DNA of 23,197 bases, taken from positions 1-23,197 of the forward strand of contig JAEZSJ010000397.1 of NCBI GenBank assembly GCA_023443985.1, written 5' to 3'. Both the position numbers and the translations under genes were made by a program. This DNA comes from Verrucomicrobiota bacterium (GTDB lineage Bacteria; Verrucomicrobiota; Verrucomicrobiia; Opitutales; Opitutaceae). The notes under the pieces were generated by a model. That model was not told the origin of the DNA. It did not search any database and saw only the letters and a list, made by a program, of their open reading frames with translations. Within the stretch, counting starts at the first letter, position 1. Every line of letters begins with the position of its first letter. Positions 23,051 to 23,197 of this stretch are shown here, one piece after another.

Positions 23051-23197
23051 CGGGCCGGAAACGAAGTCCGCGAGTTCGATGCGGCCGTAGCGCGGACATC
23101 CGCGCACGGTGAAGGTGGTGCGGAGTCCATCCGTATCGAAGTGGCAGCGCGGCTCGGCGCCGGCTTGGCGGGCGAGGTTCAGCTCCTCGTGCCCGAT
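23039..23197 (-). CDS. Unidentified protein, 3' end only
   Basis: The last 52 codons of a minus-strand gene whose start lies beyond the window. The visible part reads IGHEELNLARQ near the window edge, then CHFDTDGLRTTFTVRGC, PRYGRIELADFVSG and the end PIPQ before TAG (23041-23039). It looks like real protein: it runs uninterrupted to the window edge with a balanced composition. I do not recognise the family. The two cysteines and the HFDTDG segment are the only notable residues. The stop codon lies within a repeat unit, so the last residues may come from repeat sequence. Confidence 0.55.
   Translation of the reverse strand: MGHEELNLARQAGAEPRCHFDTDGLRTTFTVRGCPRYGRIELADFVSGPIPQ

Noticed and set aside
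20979..23090. A 703-codon plus-strand open frame opposite the DEAD-box helicase
   Set aside because: It mirrors the helicase coding strand and has the same Val/Glu/Asp/Leu/Arg bias as other antisense frames, with no recognisable domain.

Overview
The window reads as a piece of chromosome from a high-GC Gram-negative bacterium. A verrucomicrobial, Opitutaceae-like host is my best guess. The hints are a PEP-CTERM protein, a PilT-type ATPase, few clear Shine-Dalgarno sites, a tryptophan-rich ECF sigma factor and compact housekeeping clusters. This is inference from gene content; no rRNA or other marker settles the taxonomy. I see no phage, insertion sequence, CRISPR array or replication origin.

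Layout from left to right. (1) The 3' part of a class II fumarase gene (+) converges on a minus-strand group: a 52-aa DUF1328 membrane protein, a GT4 glycosyltransferase fused to a glycosidase-like domain, and a GH130 glycoside phosphorylase-like protein. (2) A 435-bp divergent region leads to an ECF sigma factor and its membrane anti-sigma partner (+), closed by a textbook terminator that overlaps the end of ruvA. (3) dapA-dapB-ruvA lie on the minus strand, with two steps of lysine/diaminopimelate synthesis overlapping a Holliday-junction gene. (4) Divergent from dapA is a PilT-like retraction ATPase (+), then fabD, lepA and an unusually long signal peptidase I (lepB) in close succession (+). 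(5) A cluster of short GC-rich repeats is followed by a HipB/HipA-type toxin-antitoxin pair (+) and a minus-strand tRNA-Ser(CGA). (6) On the minus strand lie an MFS transporter and an HDOD signalling protein. (7) A secreted PEP-CTERM protein (+) converges, through a strong hairpin, on a DEAD-box RNA helicase with a DbpA-type RNA-binding tail (-). (8) A second repeat cluster and the 3' end of an unidentified minus-strand gene finish the window.

The window is mostly housekeeping. The least ordinary items are the glycosyltransferase/GH130 pair with a small membrane protein, opposite an ECF sigma/anti-sigma pair; a dispersed repeat family at two loci 8 kb apart, one copy of which supplies a gene's stop codon; the large insertion in LepB; and the HipBA pair. 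No wholly new system could be shown from sequence alone.
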